The notes under the pieces: model-generated
Databases searched by the model: none
What the model was told of the DNA's origin: nothing
Seen by the model: only the letters and a program-made list of their open reading frames with translations
Program-made: the position numbers and the translations under genes
In this document: positions 1 through 11,795 of the stretch, in pieces
Layout: the number at the start of each line of letters is the position of its first letter
How positions within the stretch are numbered: position 1 is the stretch's first letter
From: Fasciola hepatica
Taxonomy: Eukaryota; Platyhelminthes; Trematoda; Plagiorchiida; Fasciolidae
DNA length: 64,000 nt
Assembly (NCBI GenBank): GCA_948099385.1
Contig: CANUEZ040000207.1
Span: 2,713,001-2,777,000, forward strand
Reading direction: 5' to 3'

Positions 1-720
1 GGTGCTTACGTCATAAGTACGATCGGGCGAACCATTAGTACAAATTATGCCTGAGCTGCCAGTTGCACGCACAAAACCTGATTATTCATTCGTAGTGACC
101 GTAGTCAACTACTTTGGATCGTCCTCCGCCCGTGACGTCTGTATCACCAAGAAATGTTCAGGAGATCACTTGTACCTGTTTCAGAACACGAGCGGTGCAC
201 ACTGAGGTTGCTTACTCTCTCAACATCTATTCGTTCCTCATAACTTTCTCCCAGTTTGAGGCCAGACGAGGATGTCCCACACGAGTCCACAGCGATCGAC
301 GTCGGAACATTTAGGGGCACAGGTAGAAATGTGGCAATTCCTAAGAGGCATTGAGGACATCAGAGTTCAAGAGGAGATTGAAAGGTGTTTCAAATTCCCG
401 TACGCGAGCCACGGATGAGTGTTGTAGGAGTGCATGATTCGCTCAGTCAGAAGAATTCTCATCGCTGTATCACAATAACAGATATTGACCGAGGAAGCTC
501 TGATTACCTGTCTGACGGAGGTAGAACGCATATTAAACAACCTTCTTCTACTCCCGATTTACGACGACCCGGACTCGCCCAGAGTTGTATTACCTAGCTC
601 TCCATTACTACACCCTGCATCCGTGACCTTTCAGACAAAAGTGACCCATGTTAACCCGTTTGACTACACCCCCCTGACTTGTCTTCCTTCTCATACCTCT
701 GACTCTTAAACGAGCCTCAC
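1..720 (+). pseudogene. BEL/Pao LTR-retrotransposon integrase relic
   Basis: A decayed pol fragment covering the integrase core and its C-terminal side. Pieces in shifting frames fit the Pao integrase order: TRAVHTEVAYSL (about 205-240), then ARRGCPTRVHSD (about 265-300), the region around RVQEEIERCF (about 365-390), and LITCLTEVERILNN with LLPIYDDPDSP (about 500-575). The last stretch is the typical segment in which the element's integrase is followed by the LTR-side tail. Several stops and frameshifts separate the pieces, and the DDE acidic positions are partly lost (HSDRRRN where HSDNGTN is usual). The element enters from beyond the left edge. No LTR was found, so its true length is unknown. 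It is clearly non-functional. Confidence 0.82.
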
Positions 721-2232
721 CGTTCTGTAAACCTTGTTGACTTTCTGAAGTAGATACTTTTTGTTGTTTGTTCAGGTACGTCTCACCCGGAAGTCAGATG
801 AAGCATTAGGTATCTTTGCGTTCACTGAAATCCCCCTCTATTTTTGCCAACCTCAATTATCTGTGGGACAACCACGACTTCCGGTTGCTTCTCAAAGGTC
901 GACTTAACACTGCGTAATTTTGGTCTATTCTACCATGAAACTCACGAACATCATCTTTACTGGTAAAAGGTAGGCGAAGATTTTGGTGCTTGGATGTTGA
1001 TGTCTTCGTAGTGCTGCTCGAATACGAGGTAAAAACCGAAATTCGCAACACAGAGATTTGGAGTGGTACTTAACCCCACTATAAAAAACTCGGCTTGCGT
1101 TTTTTCCTATGGCAAGTAATCGCTGGTACTAGATTGGAGGGATCAGTCCAAGTCTTCAGCATTCCACTGCTCGAAAAGCCCTGTGATTTTGATGAATTTA
1201 TGCGCACTGTCGTTCCCCCTCTCCTTTGTTATTCAGGAGTACACAACTATTGGACCAAATATATATGAATGGCACTGTTCTTATCACCTAATAAAACAGT
1301 TCCCAATTACCAATAATAATCTGGATTGAATAATTTGAGATCGAGATTCGCCTCATTTTACAGTTTGATGACCAATGCATCTTTAAAGGGATGTTGTTTA
1401 CGTGGCGGATTAGATGATAGTTTATGTCGTGCTAGACATCTGGTTTCATCCGTCTCAAAAAGCTCTAGGTGGAGCACTTTATTACCTTTAAACCATTTGA
1501 GCTTGCTTTTACAAAATAGATCAATTATGTAAGGGATGCTCGGTGACCATGATACAATTCTTGCACGAATATATGTTGGCTCAATTATCACTGACGAGAG
1601 GCTCTTCGGGCGGCCTGTTCTGATTGTAACCCAATTAGCTGATTTAGCTACGGTCGGTTCACACAACGTTTAGCCAATGACTATTTCAACTACCGAATTC
1701 TCTGGTCCCAACCTTTTCCTCGATTCTGGACAAAGGATGACCTACCACTTGCTTGTCAACTCATCAATCTGATCGGTTGAGTTCAACTTATTTCTTGATT
1801 CCGCACTGCGAAGGCTTTCAGGCTAACCACTAAACCAGGATGATAACTGTTTTGGCTGCCACAGTCCCCACAAAAATACTTTTCCATACTGATTAGTGAT
1901 CCGTTTAGTTATTTGGTTGTGCATATGCATTACATGAGGTGAACGTCACCGAGGACACGGTTTGATGAATTCGTTTACGTCGAACCTACAGTTTGACCAT
2001 AGGTTTTCGGACGAACAAAATTTCTAGGAAGCTGACATCAACCAAACTAACCATTCGGATCAGCAGGACAGTTTGATTGATTTTAGATGGTCACGATGTA
2101 TCATTTTTGACAAATGAAACTAGGCACGCGAACCGTCATTTAAATTTATTTACAGAATGTATTGTTGGCACGAGGAGCCTAAATCCTGCGCAATGGAAAA
2201 TCTCCTTGCATTTTCCCATCGAAATATCGGAC
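721..2232. other. No recognised gene; one unassigned 102-codon open stretch
   Basis: AT-rich sequence after the BEL/Pao relic. The only notable opening is on the minus strand at 1358-1666 (102 codons). Its composition is not repetitive, but it matches no family I recognise and has no clear splice acceptor. Nothing else here is supported. Confidence 0.3.
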
Positions 2233-2304
2233 GCCACGAGCCGGAATTGCACCAACGACCATCCGCATACCAAGCAAATGTTCTACCAACTGAGCTATCT
2301 TAGT
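2233..2304 (-). tRNA. tRNA-Thr-like sequence, probably a pseudogene or SINE head
   Basis: On the minus strand a 72-nt tRNA-shaped sequence can be folded. The A-box region reads TAGCTCAGTTGGTAGAA. The anticodon stem TTTGC/GCGGA encloses the loop TTGGTAT, giving anticodon GGT (Thr). The T-arm GTTGG/CCGGC pairs around TGCAATT. The acceptor arm is poor: 5' ACTAAGA against 3' TCGTGGC leaves only about half the positions paired, and the T-loop has lost the usual TTC start. It looks like a decayed tRNA-Thr gene or the head of a tRNA-derived SINE rather than an active tRNA. Confidence 0.5.
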
Positions 2305-2937
2305 CCAGGCGGTCCAGTGTGAATAACGCGAATGAATAATTAATAAAGCGCGAGCCACTATTTGATGAAATGAGTGATTACCCTGGAATAGTGAAGTGTT
2401 GAACTCTATGCTCTTCTAGACAATACATTTTTTGGAATTTTACATGTCAAATTCATGAAATGATTGCAGTTCAGTTACTTCTTGATAATCTGTCCGTGTG
2501 AGGGCAATGAGAGAAAGGACAACGAGGTGTGGAGAGTTTCGCGTCATCCATTAGGTCTTCCAAAACGCAACCAAGTGCCCGCGATAACGGACATATTTTT
2601 GGGCAGAAGAGAATCGTCGTAAAGTGAGAGTCCACAAAGGCCGACCAACGTGTTGTAATAGAACGAACGGCAAACAATGCGACGTTTGCATCTGAAATGA
2701 AGGAATGTTTGACAAAACCAATTGTGCTATGATTCGTTTTCACTTTCGAGATGTCAAAGTTGAACAGTATAAACACTGATTTGCTTATCGATGTTTTTAG
2801 CAAATGGCATTGAGTGTATGCAAAACAATGTGTTTTATGATGAAGTTAAAGGAGTTGAATTCAGTCAGTAACAATTAGCAATATTAGTAAAATATCAGAG
2901 ACACATTTTTGGTTTGATTCAAATCAACAGAAAGCAG
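2305..2937. other. Intergenic; one minus-strand open stretch with a plausible acceptor
   Basis: The minus strand at 2471-2695 is open after a good acceptor (pyrimidine-rich tract ending TTTCAG near 2696). It ends in a TGA and contains six cysteines in its C-terminal half. It lies downstream of the lectin gene in the same orientation, so it could be an alternative 3' exon of that gene or part of a separate one. It is not recognised. Confidence 0.25.
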
Positions 2938-2943
2938 TTTATT
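2938..2943 (-). promoter_or_regulatory. Candidate polyadenylation signal for the lectin gene
   Basis: AATAAA on the minus strand, about 290 nt downstream of the lectin stop codon. It is the first canonical signal on that side and so the natural 3' end of that transcript. No transcript evidence is available. Confidence 0.4.
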
Positions 2944-3231
2944 TTTAAAAGGCGTTTTCAAGATAATGCAGTTTATGTGGTGATAGTAAGAATATTTCAT
3001 TGAACCGTTTTGAGCGAGAGATTACCTTCGTCTGATGAATCTTTTGAGCTGGATCAATGTGATAAAGGTACACAAAAAATGTGAAGAAATCAATGCGGTA
3101 TATGAATGAACTCATATCATCAAAACGCTCAAGCAACGGCATCACCGTGAACGAGGTGCAGAGCAAAATACAATAATGAAGAGTCCTGTTAGTTTCCCAT
3201 TTACCTGAGGGAGCATGCAACCAATGTGCTC

Positions 3232-3827
3232 TCATTTGTAAAGGTAAAACAGCCAATTGCGTGGCTGTGTGCAAACAACAAGGGAGATATTGGATATGGC
3301 CAGTTCCGCCTGAACATTTCCATCGGCGCATTTACTTGGTGGTTGGACACCTGACAAACTACGTGGGTTGATTGGTAGTTCAGTTGTAAACCATCCCGAA
3401 GATTGAGCGAGTAAAATGGGGCAATTGAACCGTAGATGTCATTTGGTTCCCCATGGCTCCACGGTATGCTCCTGTCACTTGCATCGATACCATTCGAACT
3501 CGAACCAGGATCCGCGTACCTCCAACCTTCCCGGTTGTTCAGTGATCGATTTAGGAATGCGGAAATTCCAGTGAAAACAATGCTGTCAGGTGGAACTATC
3601 GCAGGTATCAGTTGGGCATTTCTTCCTGGTACAAACAATTGCATACCACGTGTTTGTCCTTCAGTTTCACACAATTTATGGGCTTCACAAAAAGATCCCT
3701 TGGATCTAATAACCAACATACAAATGTCGGGAGCGACCTCAACGAGATTTGTGAGACATGCCGAATGCAGAGACTGCGTCCAGACTAACAATATGATGAT
3801 TGGGATTGCGAATATTCTCGCAGACAT
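3232..3827 (-). CDS. Secreted C-type-lectin-domain protein, two exons
   Basis: Exon 1 runs from ATG at 3827 to 3336 (164 codons). The donor is CACCAA|GTAAAT. A 71-nt intron (3265-3335) ends in a strong pyrimidine tract and CACACAG. Exon 2 (3264-3232) adds ten residues and a TGA in phase. The protein of about 174 aa starts with a signal peptide (MSARIFAIPIIILLVW, cleaved near residue 22-23). A single C-type-lectin-like domain follows. WRYAD is at 102-106, and WSHGEPND at 123-130 carries the EPN triplet of mannose-type calcium site 2. Cys53 and Cys158 form the expected outer disulfide, and Cys24/36/47 lie before it. The inner cysteine pair and the WND motif are missing, so classical calcium-dependent sugar binding is doubtful. 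The likely place of action is secreted or on the surface. The open frame across the intron to 3201 is an alternative 3' end. No lesions were seen. Confidence 0.68.
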
Positions 3828-3905
3828 GATCTTGATATTTGCAGTTGTAACTTACCTTTTGTGTACGGAGTTCAATACACGATCATTCTCGTTTTGGTTC
3901 TACTG

Positions 3906-3913
3906 TATATATA
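3906..3913 (-). promoter_or_regulatory. TATA-box candidate upstream of the lectin gene
   Basis: A TATATATA run on the minus strand, 79 bp upstream of the lectin ATG. That spacing would leave a 5' leader of about 50 nt. A consensus donor (AAAAGGTAAGT) lies between it and the ATG, so a short leader intron is also possible. Position and sequence are the only support. Confidence 0.3.
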
Positions 3914-4325
3914 CCTGTTCTGTATGAAGAGAACCATTCATTAACCATGTGTTTTTTCACAAAATTCTCACATTTGTAAGAATGATACAAAGACGAAATT
4001 CTGCTACAGTTAGATCACCACATCTGTCGTGAGCGTTGTTAATTTTTTTGTTTGAGTAATGTCAATCAACTAATCGTCCACTCAGTGTTTCATTTCGGTT
4101 GAATGGTCTTTTGATAGGAAAATAGTGGTCAACAACCACACGCTATCTATTGGAATTCCTATGGATGTGAACATCATTCGACAGATAGGCCAGATGGTGG
4201 AGTGGGAATAGAACAGGTGTGTGAGGGAACCTGTAGAGTTATGTGGATCCAAAAATTCTGCGCATTGCTAGGCTCATGGTAGCATGTGAGAAATTCGTTC
4301 GTGGAGACTGATCAAGGAGGTCCCA

Positions 4326-4582
4326 TCACATGTCCAACTTCCTTTGTTCCGGTGTCAGTTGCCATAAATATTTGCTGCGTGTGAAAAATAGCAGCTCTGT
4401 TATATTCATAGTGAATAAATAAGGGTTTGGATGTGATACACGCAAGTGATCTTTCAAACGCTTGCCCAGTTCACACTTGTAAAAAAGAACTAATTTCGTG
4501 CCGGAAATATTGTTCCACCTTAGTGACATTTGAAAGTCATCAATGCAGAAATTCTCATATTCTACCGATCCCCATGGCAAAG
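4326..4582 (-). CDS. Putative terminal exon of an unrecognised gene
   Basis: A minus-strand exon candidate. The acceptor TTTACCACAG precedes 4582, the frame is open for 85 codons, and it ends in TGA at 4326-4328. The peptide begins LPWGSVEYENFCIDDF, contains two cysteines and one N-glycosylation site (NIT, with another at NIS), and ends in a basic stretch. It looks like part of an extracellular domain, but I cannot assign a family. It ends about 500 bp upstream of the lectin start in the same orientation, so it is the likely 3' end of the upstream neighbour. Confidence 0.35.
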
Positions 4583-5240
4583 CTGTGGTAAATAGATTTT
4601 CTATCTATATCTTTGGTTATTCAGAGATGCATGGTTGAAAAACACCGGAACATGATGACACAAATGATATCACAATAGGTAAAGGAATATACATGCCCGA
4701 CAACACCACTGGCTTATCAAAGATGAATGTGAGCACTTGCACATGCAGTTTCGTTGGATAAGGAGTAACCTAGCAACGGATAGCTACCATAATTCAGTTG
4801 TGGTTCATTTGCGAACTCATCAATGAAGAGTGTATATTGACTCTGCATACGATTCAAATTAGATCCCAGTAAATAAATATGCATATATGTGTACATATAT
4901 AACTCCACGTGAACAGATCAGAAGGATAGATAGTTAAAACAATAAACGAATCGGGAAAGCGGCATTTATGACGCGTTCGTCTTTCTATCAGTGAATTAAA
5001 AGCTAGACTGTGAAACTTGGAAGTTTTCTTTTTCTTTTTGCTCTTTATGCTAAAGAAAATGCAGCTCTTCCAGTTCAAACCCGGTGGTCGAATACATTGA
5101 GCACGAAGGATAGTCTTCTCATTTATTCAAATATTTCTGTAAGAATTATCAAGCAACTTAGGGGCTGCCAAACGAGATGATGACTGTCGTTTTAGAGATT
5201 CCAATGGGGGTCGACCATTTCTAAATCTTAGATTGCTTAC

Positions 5241-5452
5241 CCATCAATAAAAGTATGAGTTTTACCAAGTGCCATGCTATTTACTATTTCGCCCACAAGC
5301 ACTCCGCGAAGCAGTCGCTTTCGTGCTTCAATATGGAATTCATCAGCACGGCTGAAAACGCTATCCTGTCTGCTAATTCTCATGTGAGAACGTCTGGAAT
5401 CTGCTGACACAACGCCAACCGATGCCGTTAAACTTTGGCTTGTCAAGAGGAC
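5241..5452 (-). CDS. Putative internal exon, function unclear
   Basis: The acceptor TTCTATTACTAG and the donor GATGG|GTAAGC flank 212 nt that stay open in one frame (70 codons). The peptide is hydrophilic, with SADSRRSHMRISRQDS followed by FSRADEFHIEARKRLLRG. The second part faintly recalls the basic helix near the end of the amidase GatA/QRSL1. No catalytic Ser-Ser-Lys segment is visible nearby, so this is only a hint. The rest of the gene was not found. Confidence 0.3.
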
Positions 5453-7283
5453 CTAGTAATAGAACCAGTTTCTGAAGAGCTGCTACGCATCAGTGCATCG
5501 GTTTATTACCGTTCAGGCCAGACCATCCAGTCTCTGGAATTATTTCCGCACTCGTGAATCGGACCAATAAATGCCCCTACTCTTAGTTCAGCATTTGGTT
5601 ACGAAGGAGGTTTTCACGAGCATCATGAAGGAGGTTGGTATTATGAATATCACGCCGCCGGTAAAAAAGTAATGCCCATTCGAACAAGCATGCTTTCCTG
5701 CTGAGCTCCCGGAACTTTAAGTTTTCATTGTAAGAGGAAGCCCAGTGTAATCTGAATAGGCGATAGCTACAGGCACAATATCTAGCAGACTTGGTTTGTA
5801 GAATATTGACGAGCACCTATCCAGTGTCACTTCAATTGAGACAACGATGGCTTAGTATAGCTCCTCAAGTAAAGGTCACTGTTCTCGTTCTGAGTATAGA
5901 CCAGACAGCATTGCATGCATTGTCAAAAAAATTGGTTTGGATGAAGCGCTCGATCCTGGTACGTGATGTTACGTCAAGGACTACACAAGAACGACCGAGG
6001 AGGGACATGCGCAGCCTCCGTCTGCCTGGAGATCATAATGGCGGATGTTGGTAATTGGACGACTTGACCCACAATCGCGAACTCCAGTGAATGTGTATTT
6101 TACACGTATTACCCCCGTATTTCATATTACATTCCCTTGACAGCACGCGAGCGATGTTTCCTAAAGTTCCATAGTTTGTTTGTGACCAAATTTTAGACCA
6201 AAATATGGGTCACATCTTGGTCCCGAACACGAGTGCAGCCACTTGAGCACTCCACACTATGATAAATTTCACATGCACAGACGCACGTCCAGATACAGAC
6301 TTGGATCATCGTTCCCCTTTCTTATTTATGAGTAAAATATATTGATATTTATCGGGGTGAATCCGAATAACTAAAAGTGAGCTTGTTCATCAGGTTCATT
6401 ATCCTCATTTTGTTCCGCGGGATTTTTCAGACCGACAGACATCAGCCAGATTGACCTTTCCATGGTAAGTAGTAATCAGTAGTAAGTATAGCTTGCATGA
6501 TCAACGCGATAACTGAAGAATCGATGGTGATGAGACGAATTGGTTTTAAAAACTGTACTATTAAAAATATTTCCAAGTGGTAAAAATATCACCATCTTTA
6601 GTGGAAATAGTGAAGAGAAAACTTGTTGAGTCGTTAAATTATTCGATCTGCGAATTTGATTGCACGCATGATGTCGTCCAAAGAGCATTTCTGCAAACAA
6701 AAGTGGAAAATCGCCTAGTCAAGTGGTCCTTTTTCCACATTTATCACAAAGGGCGTCAGTAAATACTGGCTTTCTTCTGGAGATTTTTTGTAATTCATAC
6801 AATCTGTGAAGGACCGAATCCGTTCGAATGTATCCAAGACTATCATGTATAATTGCTTCAGGAAAGACAAGATTTCGTGCGCAGATCCCTCTATTTGTTA
6901 TGTGTTAGCGAGCTTAGATTTGTCCGTCGAAACTTTAGAACTTGGTTGATCTCATCCGAACGAAAAATAAAGCTGTGTACTGAAAAGTGATTGTTGTTAT
7001 CCTCCAAAAATAGATAATATGGAGTGACATCCGACAATCACATTACCAACAGCAATCCAGAAGCAATTCATGGCAAATTGAGACAAACCAGATCATCTGA
7101 AATTGAAGTCGGTGCCTGACCTCTTTCTTGAAGTGTGACTGATCTTGACAAATGCATTAGCAGTTATCAAGGGCCGGGAGCTCGTATCCACGTAGGTTCC
7201 CTATGCTTGCATGGACCAATGCGGAGCCATTCATTTTCCCATGGGTTATGAGATTAAGGTGAAACTGCCAACTGGCAAGGTAC
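5453..7283. other. No recognised gene
   Basis: Several openings of 60-90 codons occur on both strands (for example 5791-6054 + and 6577-6762 +). None has a recognisable domain, a convincing pair of splice sites or a neighbour that would support it. Confidence 0.3.
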
Positions 7284-7518
7284 CTTTCCCGTTCCAAATG
7301 AACTTTGGTGACTGTATGAAATAATGAGTTGTAGATTATATGAAAGATCAGGATGTGTACCATATTCAAATGAATGTTTCGTGTAGGTAGCAAAAATGAG
7401 ATGAGATCGCACGGTAACAGGAACAAGCTCAAAGTGGCAATAACCGAGTTCACAACGAACTGCAGAGGATCCGAGCTTGGGGTATACCACCACGTGCAGA
7501 AAGTACTCAGTAATCCTC
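7284..7518 (-). CDS. Putative exon of an extracellular protein
   Basis: The minus strand is open for about 78 codons and ends at a good donor (GGGAAAG|GTACCT) at 7284. The peptide alternates hydrophobic and polar residues as beta strands do. It includes SSAVRCELGYCHFELVPVTV, with a close cysteine pair. A distant likeness to integrin-alpha calf-type domains crossed my mind but cannot be defended without a profile search. The acceptor is not clear. Confidence 0.25.
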
Positions 7519-10500
7519 CTTTTATGGCCCTCAATTCAACACTTTCGACAGTTTTATCCAAACCATATCCATGCGAGAGTTTTATAAACAAATTATTCTA
7601 CCCAACGGGGAGTAGTTCTGAAGCGATCGCTGATGCCGCCTCAACAAATGTCTTGCTACAGTGTAGCATAGTGAAGTTGACGAGTGTATTTTGTGTCTTA
7701 CCTCATGCAACGCCCTCCCATTGGGCCGATTTTGCTTTCTTGTGGATGATGTGGATTCTGATTGCGCATTCAGTTAGGAACGTTCAGTAGAGTGTGTAGT
7801 GTTGACATCCACGGATTGTTTTGGGCATTTTTGTTATTCTTCACGTGTTCAATATCCATACGTATGGACCGCATATTTGCGCAACACTTGTATTTAAACA
7901 TCAAGGATAAAATATCTAACCCTAAATAAGTTTACAGCTCCAACGTCTTAACACTATGTCACTGGTCAAAATACCAAATAATGCGAGTACACCAGATTAA
8001 TTGCTGTAACAGGTGTGAGTTTTCAATTGAAATGTGCACCAATATTTAACAAACCCACTGTGCAATTCCATTTTGTCCTTCTAATTCATAATATTTAATG
8101 TGTACGTCGAATCTTTCAAAGTACTTCCATGCAATAGGCCTTATTTCTTGAAATATGCTTCCATGATTTTCCGAAAACAATTTGCTGTTGTATTTTCACG
8201 GTGGTTACCACTTTGACTTTCTAGGCGCGCTAGAGCGAAGGGGAATGAGTTGATTATTTTATGAGGGTGAAACTGAGAACGCATTTGTTTCTATTCTACA
8301 CAAGTCAATGGAGCTTCCAGTGATCACAGAGGCTTGACTTAGCCTGACCGAAGATTTCCTTCTACCTGCGAACTGAACTTCAATTCTGCAAGAAAAAGTC
8401 CAATAAACCAACAATTACAAACGATGTAAAAGTAAGTAAGTCGATGGAAAATAATTTGATCACATGGAAAATAGAAGCAGTTTGCCGAGCATTCTACTAT
8501 CACGCCAATGCTGAAAAGGTCGACTCGAGCTACATTTTGGTTCTGTTCAAGTTGTGCGGACTCAGCAACAAAACACGAGGTGGATTTTGAAAGACCTTAT
8601 GGTTTACACGGCTGGAATTGACAAGCCCGTGCAAAACTCGCCTTGATGAATTTCTGCTAGGCCGTTGTTTGTTGTCTCCCGCTATGGATTCTCTTACTCA
8701 TGATTGTCAGGTTTCATTAAAGAGCCTGTTTCTATTGCGTAGAGACATCAAACTGCTAACTGTTGCCTTTGTGTCTGACTTGATCCCCTCAACTTCAGAC
8801 TGGTTATTCGCTATTATTATTGTTCTAAAGCGCCCCCGTTGTCCGTTTCATTCATTTTATACCTAATGTCCTTTATTTAATATCACTTTTGTTGAGTCTT
8901 GTTAGTTGTGAAAAGTTTATGACCCTCTTATTTGCAGGGGTAGTAACTTCGGGTTTTCTCTGACTTTGTCCCATTCAGACGGGGGTTACGAAAATCAGCG
9001 ATTGGATGAAATGGTTTCAAATATGATTGTTTTAAAGTTTTTTTATGAATCCTTCAAAAATGCAAAATAAATCAGAAGGTTCACTGATCTGCGGACCGGA
9101 GTCCATCCAAATGAAATAATACTCACCATCAACATCGGTTCAGATATCTGTTGCATATGTGGTCGAAGCTAAAACCGACAACCGCACCCGTTAGATGCTC
9201 ATCATGGTCAAGATCTGCAAGGAGGTTCAGTTCAACGCAGCACATGACTCGAAGCAAAACGGGAGGCGTGAAGGGAGTTTGGAGTTCATATTGCATCTGC
9301 TGTTTGCAATCAAATCAACCTGCCGATGGTAAAGCCACGGAAGAAAAACGGAGTGCGAAATAGATTGAATTATGGATTAACCTCCTTGTCTATGTAGCAC
9401 AAAGTGTGTGCACATAAAAACCCTGTTGAAACTGTATTCCGTCGGTGATTCCCGGCTGAGGTGATCCTGGTGCTCCAACTCTCAGCTTCGTATTTCAAGA
9501 CGTTTGCCTTCCAACTATAGGACTTAAGTGGTTAAATGTTTCGTGTTCGTATATTTCCTCATTGCAATGTTTTTACTGGGGCTTGCTTTGGTTATTTCAA
9601 AAAAATGTCCGATCAAAAGGACGTGATATTTCAGTATCATCTTGGCTTGGTGCATTGCCACTTATAAGAGTGTTTTTTGGGCAGACCTGATGGACGGATG
9701 GATCACTCAAACCAGTTATGCATGAGTATATTCAGATAACACCATGTAAAAGCAGTGCTTTGTGACTTTATTATCTAAAAAACATACAAAACACTCGAAC
9801 TGAGAAAATTAATTGAATTTAGACATCGAACGAACTCCTGGCGGTCGGAAAAATGAACCACTTTTTTGTGCTACCTCGAGATAGCCACAGTTCATGGAAG
9901 AAGAAATCTGGTATCCGCGGCAGTGTCCAACTGCTGTTTGACTACATTTTCACTAACGGAAAGAATGGCATGTTTACTCCGAGTGGCAAAAATGAGCCGG
10001 AATCTGACTGCTAGAACCCGAGTGTCTTCAATGAATGAACGTTTTGGTTCATATTCCCTTTAGAAGCGTGGTTTGAAAGTAGGTACGAATGGTTTTCAGT
10101 CTTTGATGACAATCCGCAGATTATGTTGCATTATTCCCACTTGATCACAACCTCAACACAGACGCTAATCAGAACTGCATTCTCGATGGAAAATCCCGTG
10201 TGTCACAGCAACAATATGGAGCAGACCGAAATGGTCTTCTTTTGCGACTTTGTGCTTTGAGTAAGACGTTATCGCATCTTGTACCATGACAGCAAGTATG
10301 CAGCTAGTTGTCAGAGTGTGATCTGTATTCTGACGCAAATGGGATGGGAGACAATTTTATAGTTCTGAGTACGTCTTCGGATAGGGGTCACAAATGAAAA
10401 CAGGCATTCGAATGAGAGTTCTGTGAAGAAACGGAGCGAAAAACGCTCTCTCTGATGAGTACAAATGCCAGTACGTGTGTAATGAAATCAGCTCCCATTC

Positions 10501-10558
10501 ACTCCAGTTTCTGGGTACGCTGAAATCGGATAGTTAGCAGTGAAGACCGGATACTTAC
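7519..10558. other. Intergenic or intronic; nothing firmly supported
   Basis: Openings at 7374-7790 (+), 8618-8866 (+) and 9151-9363 (+) are unrecognised. A donor-like GTTGATG|GTGAGT on the minus strand near 9129 follows a short open frame that has its own acceptor (CCTTGCAG). It might mark a small exon, but the reading frame ends just before the donor. Confidence 0.25.
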
Positions 10559-10770
10559 AAAAAAGGATAGGCTGATAACGGATTGGTCGAAAGTAGGTAC
10601 TCGCGGCTTTTGGGTTGTAGGAAGTTGACGATAAATTCATGCTGTGTAGAATCGAGCTTGCATTGGATGTATCGAACTGTGAAACTGTGTAGCCAGATCA
10701 ATAGGACAGAAGTCCAGGTTCCGCTTGATTCAGGAATCAAATATGAATCATTATTCGGGTCATACGAAAA
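10559..10770 (-). CDS. Putative exon ending at a perfect donor
   Basis: The minus-strand frame is open from about 10770 and stops at the donor TTTTTT|GTAAGTAT (exon end 10559). It contains SYDPNNDSYLIPESSGTWTS and a YIQCKLDS segment. It could be an extracellular beta-rich domain. The family is not recognised and the acceptor is uncertain. A shadow opening exists on the plus strand at 10583-10795. Confidence 0.28.
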
Positions 10771-11320
10771 CTTACGAAAGCTTTCTTTTATATGATTGAC
10801 CTACCATGAACCACCAGATAGGATGTAGTGGGACAATCATGGATTGAAAGCTCTATTTGTGAGTCCTGCATCAGTTGCCATTCCTCTGGCAAAATTCAGG
10901 CTGGATCAGCATAATAATCTGTCACAGTCTGCAATTTCTCGGTACCACATTGCCATTTTAATGCATTTTGTAGTCTAAACGAAATTTCTGATTGCACGTT
11001 CTTGTCTTATGGCGACCGAACACGTAGAAAAATAGACTATCAGCAAGGGAATTATATTCACCTTTATATTTTGTTACATTCATAATGTTTCCAGCTGGTG
11101 CGTAGCTGCCATTCTACTCCATTTCACGTTGCCGTTCCCTGTAACGGCAGTTGTCTGTGCAACTCATATAAATCTCAAAACATATATTCGTGGCATTCAC
11201 CACCGCACTCCAACAAAAATAACACGGTGAGAATACATTTTGAGATTTGAGTATATACATGGTTAACTGGGAGGACGGTGAAAGCAAACGAAACTTATTT
11301 CAGCAGAAAGTTACAAAAAT

Positions 11321-11558
11321 ACACAGAAATGCGAAAAAACCATTCGCTTGTCCAAAACTGGTCACAATTTGATGGTGGAATGTTGCGACTGGCTTTATAT
11401 TATCATCCATATCTGAAATTCATCACACACATGGGAGAAATGAAAAGGAACTGCTGTAAATTTCCGCCACACAATGGCCGTTTTTATTACGAAACCCCAA
11501 TAGTAGGTCACTATTATTTCCAACATGCCAATTGTGCTTCAAGCTGACGAGACATCGT
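11321..11558 (+). repeat. Interspersed repeat, copy 1 (inverted partner at 16081-16319)
   Basis: About 238 bp are strongly similar to the reverse complement of 16081-16319. Shared stretches include TGGCATGTTGGAAATAATAG and CTGACGAGACATCG (as read on the right copy or its complement). Both copies end at the GACGAGACATCG side and at ACAGAAATGCGAAAAA. No terminal repeats, coding capacity or target-site duplication could be seen, so the class is unknown; it is an unclassified dispersed element. Confidence 0.75.
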
Positions 11559-11560
11559 TG

Positions 11561-11795
11561 TCATCTCTGAGGTATCGAATATGGAAAATTCTCAATTATT
11601 AGGATAGTTGCCATCATCAGCATCTCAGCGATAATGAATATACCTGCCGCTATTGCAACACACGAAATCTTTCCGGGAATTTCAAGTTCCACCACAATGG
11701 ACCTCTTCCGGTATAGCTGCGCACAGTTTATGTTTCCTGGACTAGTGACACGGAACAATGCCTTCGTATCAGACGTTTTTATCTAATACTGGTAT
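11561..11795 (-). CDS. Putative terminal exon with one membrane span
   Basis: The minus strand is open for over 70 codons and then stops. A short extracellular-looking segment with one cysteine (VTSPGNINCAQLYRKRS) precedes a strongly hydrophobic stretch of about 23 residues (VAIAAGIFIIAEMLMMATIL) and a short tail. A glutamate within the span is reminiscent of the fourth span of tetraspanins, but no CCG motif lies nearby. An internal donor GCGGCAG|GTATAT would end it earlier. The start is uncertain. Confidence 0.28.

Noticed and set aside
2233..2304. A functional tRNA-Thr gene
   Set aside because: The acceptor stem does not pair and the T-loop is altered, so it was kept only as tRNA-like.
3436..3927. 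A 163-codon plus-strand opening over the lectin exon
   Set aside because: It is the antisense shadow of the lectin exon, which has a signal peptide, domain motifs and splice sites on the minus strand.
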